This document shows, in pieces, positions 22,608 through 23,896 of a stretch of DNA of 23,896 nucleotides. Origin of the DNA: Gammaproteobacteria bacterium (lineage in GTDB: Bacteria > Pseudomonadota > Gammaproteobacteria > UBA9214); assembly GCA_020027635.1 (NCBI GenBank), contig JAHKKL010000003.1, positions 1 through 23,896 on the forward strand. The letters are read 5' to 3'. Position 1 is the first letter of the stretch. Every line of letters begins with the position of its first letter. The translations under genes and the position numbers were made by a program. Under the pieces are notes generated by a model. That model was given only the letters and a program-made list of their open reading frames with translations. It was not told where the DNA came from and made no database searches.

Positions 22608-22788
22608 TTCACCGCAAAGACGCAAAGTAAAGATTCTTAAAAAGTTAACAACAATTTCTTGCTATCAAGATTGTGATGCACGGTCTTTCATGATTTTTGT
22701 GTTTTTATTTTCTCTGCGTACTTTCGGCAACTGCTCCATGCGTTGCTCTAACTCCTGCATCCATGCGGTCGTGCGTCTTTGCGGTGAA
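22608..22788. repeat. 181-bp AT-rich element with 17-bp terminal inverted repeats
   Basis: TTCACCGCAAAGACGCA (22608-22624) and its exact reverse complement (22772-22788) bound an AT-rich interior. A degenerate copy, TGCGTACTTTCGGC, lies inside near 22718-22731. The terminal motif resembles the CACCGCAGAGACGCAGAG-type dispersed repeats common in bacterial genomes. It looks like a MITE-like or REP-like insertion between ubiH and ubiI. No gene is encoded in it. Confidence 0.7.
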
Positions 22789-22814
22789 AGTGGTGTCTCT
22801 TCGGTGAAAATGTC

Positions 22815-23896
22815 ATGAACCAGTTCGACGTCGTTATCATCGGGGCCGGCATCGTGGGCGCGACGGCGGCCTGCGCCCTGGGCGAGGCGGGTGTCAGGGT
22901 CGCGCTGGTCGAGGCCCGGCCGTTCGCGAGCGATACGGACGACGGCGTGCGCGATGCGCGCGTTTTCGCGATCACCCGCGCCTCGCAACGGATTTTCTCC
23001 GCGCTCGGTGTCTGGGACCGGATCATTGCACGGGATGCCTACCCGTTCCGGGAAATGGAAGTGTGGGACGCTGGCGGCACGGGAGTGATTCATTTCGATT
23101 GCGCCGATATCGGCGAACCCTGTCTCGGTCATATCATCGAGCCCCGCGTCATCCACGCCGCGCTGCGGGAACGGCTGCGTTCCATCGCCGCGGTTACCCT
23201 CTTCTGTCCGGCGCAATACAGTGATATCACCGTCGATGACAGCGCGGTCAGCGTGAGTCTGGAGACAGGCGCGACCCTGACCGCCGCGCTCATCGTCGCG
23301 GCGGATGGATCCCGCTCGCCTCTGCGTGAGCGGCTGGGTATACCGACCCGCGTGCATGACTACCACCAGAGCAGCCTGGTCGCGCGCGTGGCCACCGAAT
23401 TTCCGCATCAGGCCACGGCCAGGCAGCGCTTTCTGCCGGGCGGGCCACTTGCCTTTCTGCCGATGGAGGAAGGCTGGAGTTCCATCGTGTGGACCCTGCC
23501 GACGGCCGAGGTCGCGGACATGCTGGCACTGGATCGGGATGCCTTTCATGCGGCGCTGGGACAGGCCTTTGATTTCCGGCTCGGCCGGATCGTCGATTCG
23601 GAGCGGCGCGAGGCCTGGCCGTTGACGCGCTTGCACGCGGAACACTATGTCAGGGAGCGCGTTGCGCTGATTGGCGATGCGGCGCATGCCATACACCCGC
23701 TGGCGGGGCAGGGGGTCAACCTGGGTTTGCTGGATGCGGCCGCCCTGGCCGAGGTCGTCCTCGCCGCCAGGTCGCGCGGGGACAATCCGGGCACGCTGCC
23801 GGTCCTGCGCCGTTATGAGCGCTGGCGCCGCGGCGACAACCTGCTCATGATGTCCGCCATGGACGGGTTCAATGTGCTGTTCGGCAATGAACTGGG
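22815..23896 (+). CDS. ubiI: UbiI/VisC-type ubiquinone monooxygenase, cut by the window end
   Basis: A FAD monooxygenase paralogous to UbiH, most like E. coli UbiI, which performs C5 hydroxylation in ubiquinone synthesis. The visible 360 residues hold the dinucleotide fold VVIIGAGIVGATAAC, the substrate-side segment MEVWDAGGTG then LGHIIEPRVIHAAL, the DG motif AADGSRSPLRERLG, and GDAAHAIHPLAGQGVNLG. Unlike ubiH upstream, residues 86-130 of the sheet and helix segment are intact. The ATG at 22815 has only a weak GGTGAAA upstream, 27 bases after the inverted-repeat element. Roughly 40 C-terminal residues are expected beyond the window. Confidence 0.93.
   Translation, partial: MNQFDVVIIGAGIVGATAACALGEAGVRVALVEARPFASDTDDGVRDARVFAITRASQRIFSALGVWDRIIARDAYPFREMEVWDAGGTGVIHFDCADIGEPCLGHIIEPRVIHAALRERLRSIAAVTLFCPAQYSDITVDDSAVSVSLETGATLTAALIVAADGSRSPLRERLGIPTRVHDYHQSSLVARVATEFPHQATARQRFLPGGPLAFLPMEEGWSSIVWTLPTAEVADMLALDRDAFHAALGQAFDFRLGRIVDSERREAWPLTRLHAEHYVRERVALIGDAAHAIHPLAGQGVNLGLLDAAALAEVVLAARSRGDNPGTLPVLRRYERWRRGDNLLMMSAMDGFNVLFGNEL

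Noticed and set aside
22594..22818. 74-codon open frame across the inverted-repeat element
   Set aside because: It starts inside the ubiH stop region, has no ribosome site, and simply translates the repeat element.
22665..23696. Minus-strand open frame of 343 codons over ubiI
   Set aside because: Antisense to a clear FAD monooxygenase; no family pattern.

Overview
The window is chromosomal DNA of a free-living gammaproteobacterium, outside the enteric group. The evidence is gene order and protein types. A Vfr-like CRP sits beside a YhfA-type OsmC protein and speD. coq7 and the ubiH/ubiI pair show aerobic ubiquinone synthesis. 6S RNA lies in the classic zapA-ssrS-ygfA arrangement, next to ygfB-pepP-ubiH-ubiI. 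The purple-sulfur/Chromatiales-like part of the class is my guess from overall flavour only. No phage, IS transposase, plasmid gene or CRISPR array is visible.

Layout. 198-5809 (+): rpe, gph, trpE, then trpG-trpD-trpC. Here pentose-phosphate and phosphoglycolate housekeeping lead into tryptophan synthesis, and a 164-bp hairpin-bearing spacer separates trpE from trpGDC. 5821-9039: crp (-), yhfA (+), speD (+), coq7 (-), and a thioredoxin-like [2Fe-2S] ferredoxin (+). 9040-9404 is non-coding and carries a probable undescribed small RNA with C-rich loops and a strong terminator. It is followed by rplM-rpsI and a tRNA-Gln(CUG). 10840-14287: two tandem porin paralogues, each with a related GC-rich terminator, and a seven-bladed WD40 lipoprotein. 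14364-16670: divergent rpiA (-) and ilvA (+) with promoters between them, closed by a bidirectional terminator.

16777-19364 lies on the minus strand: a 42-residue lysine-rich histone-H1-like protein, a 489-bp hairpin-rich intergenic region, an EVE-domain protein, ygfA, 6S RNA, zapA and a ZapB-like coiled-coil protein. The coiled-coil gene has a promoter placed so that its mRNA may be leaderless. 19523-23896 (+): ygfB, pepP, ubiH, and the start of ubiI, which runs off the end.

Most of the window is conserved housekeeping. The most unusual points are the C-rich sRNA candidate before rplM, an in-frame deletion of about 45 residues in ubiH, a second porin lacking a conserved strand pair, a 181-bp inverted-repeat element between ubiH and ubiI, the likely leaderless zapB-like gene, and the hairpin cluster at 17065-17303. 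I found no complete new multi-gene system such as a defence or biosynthetic island.
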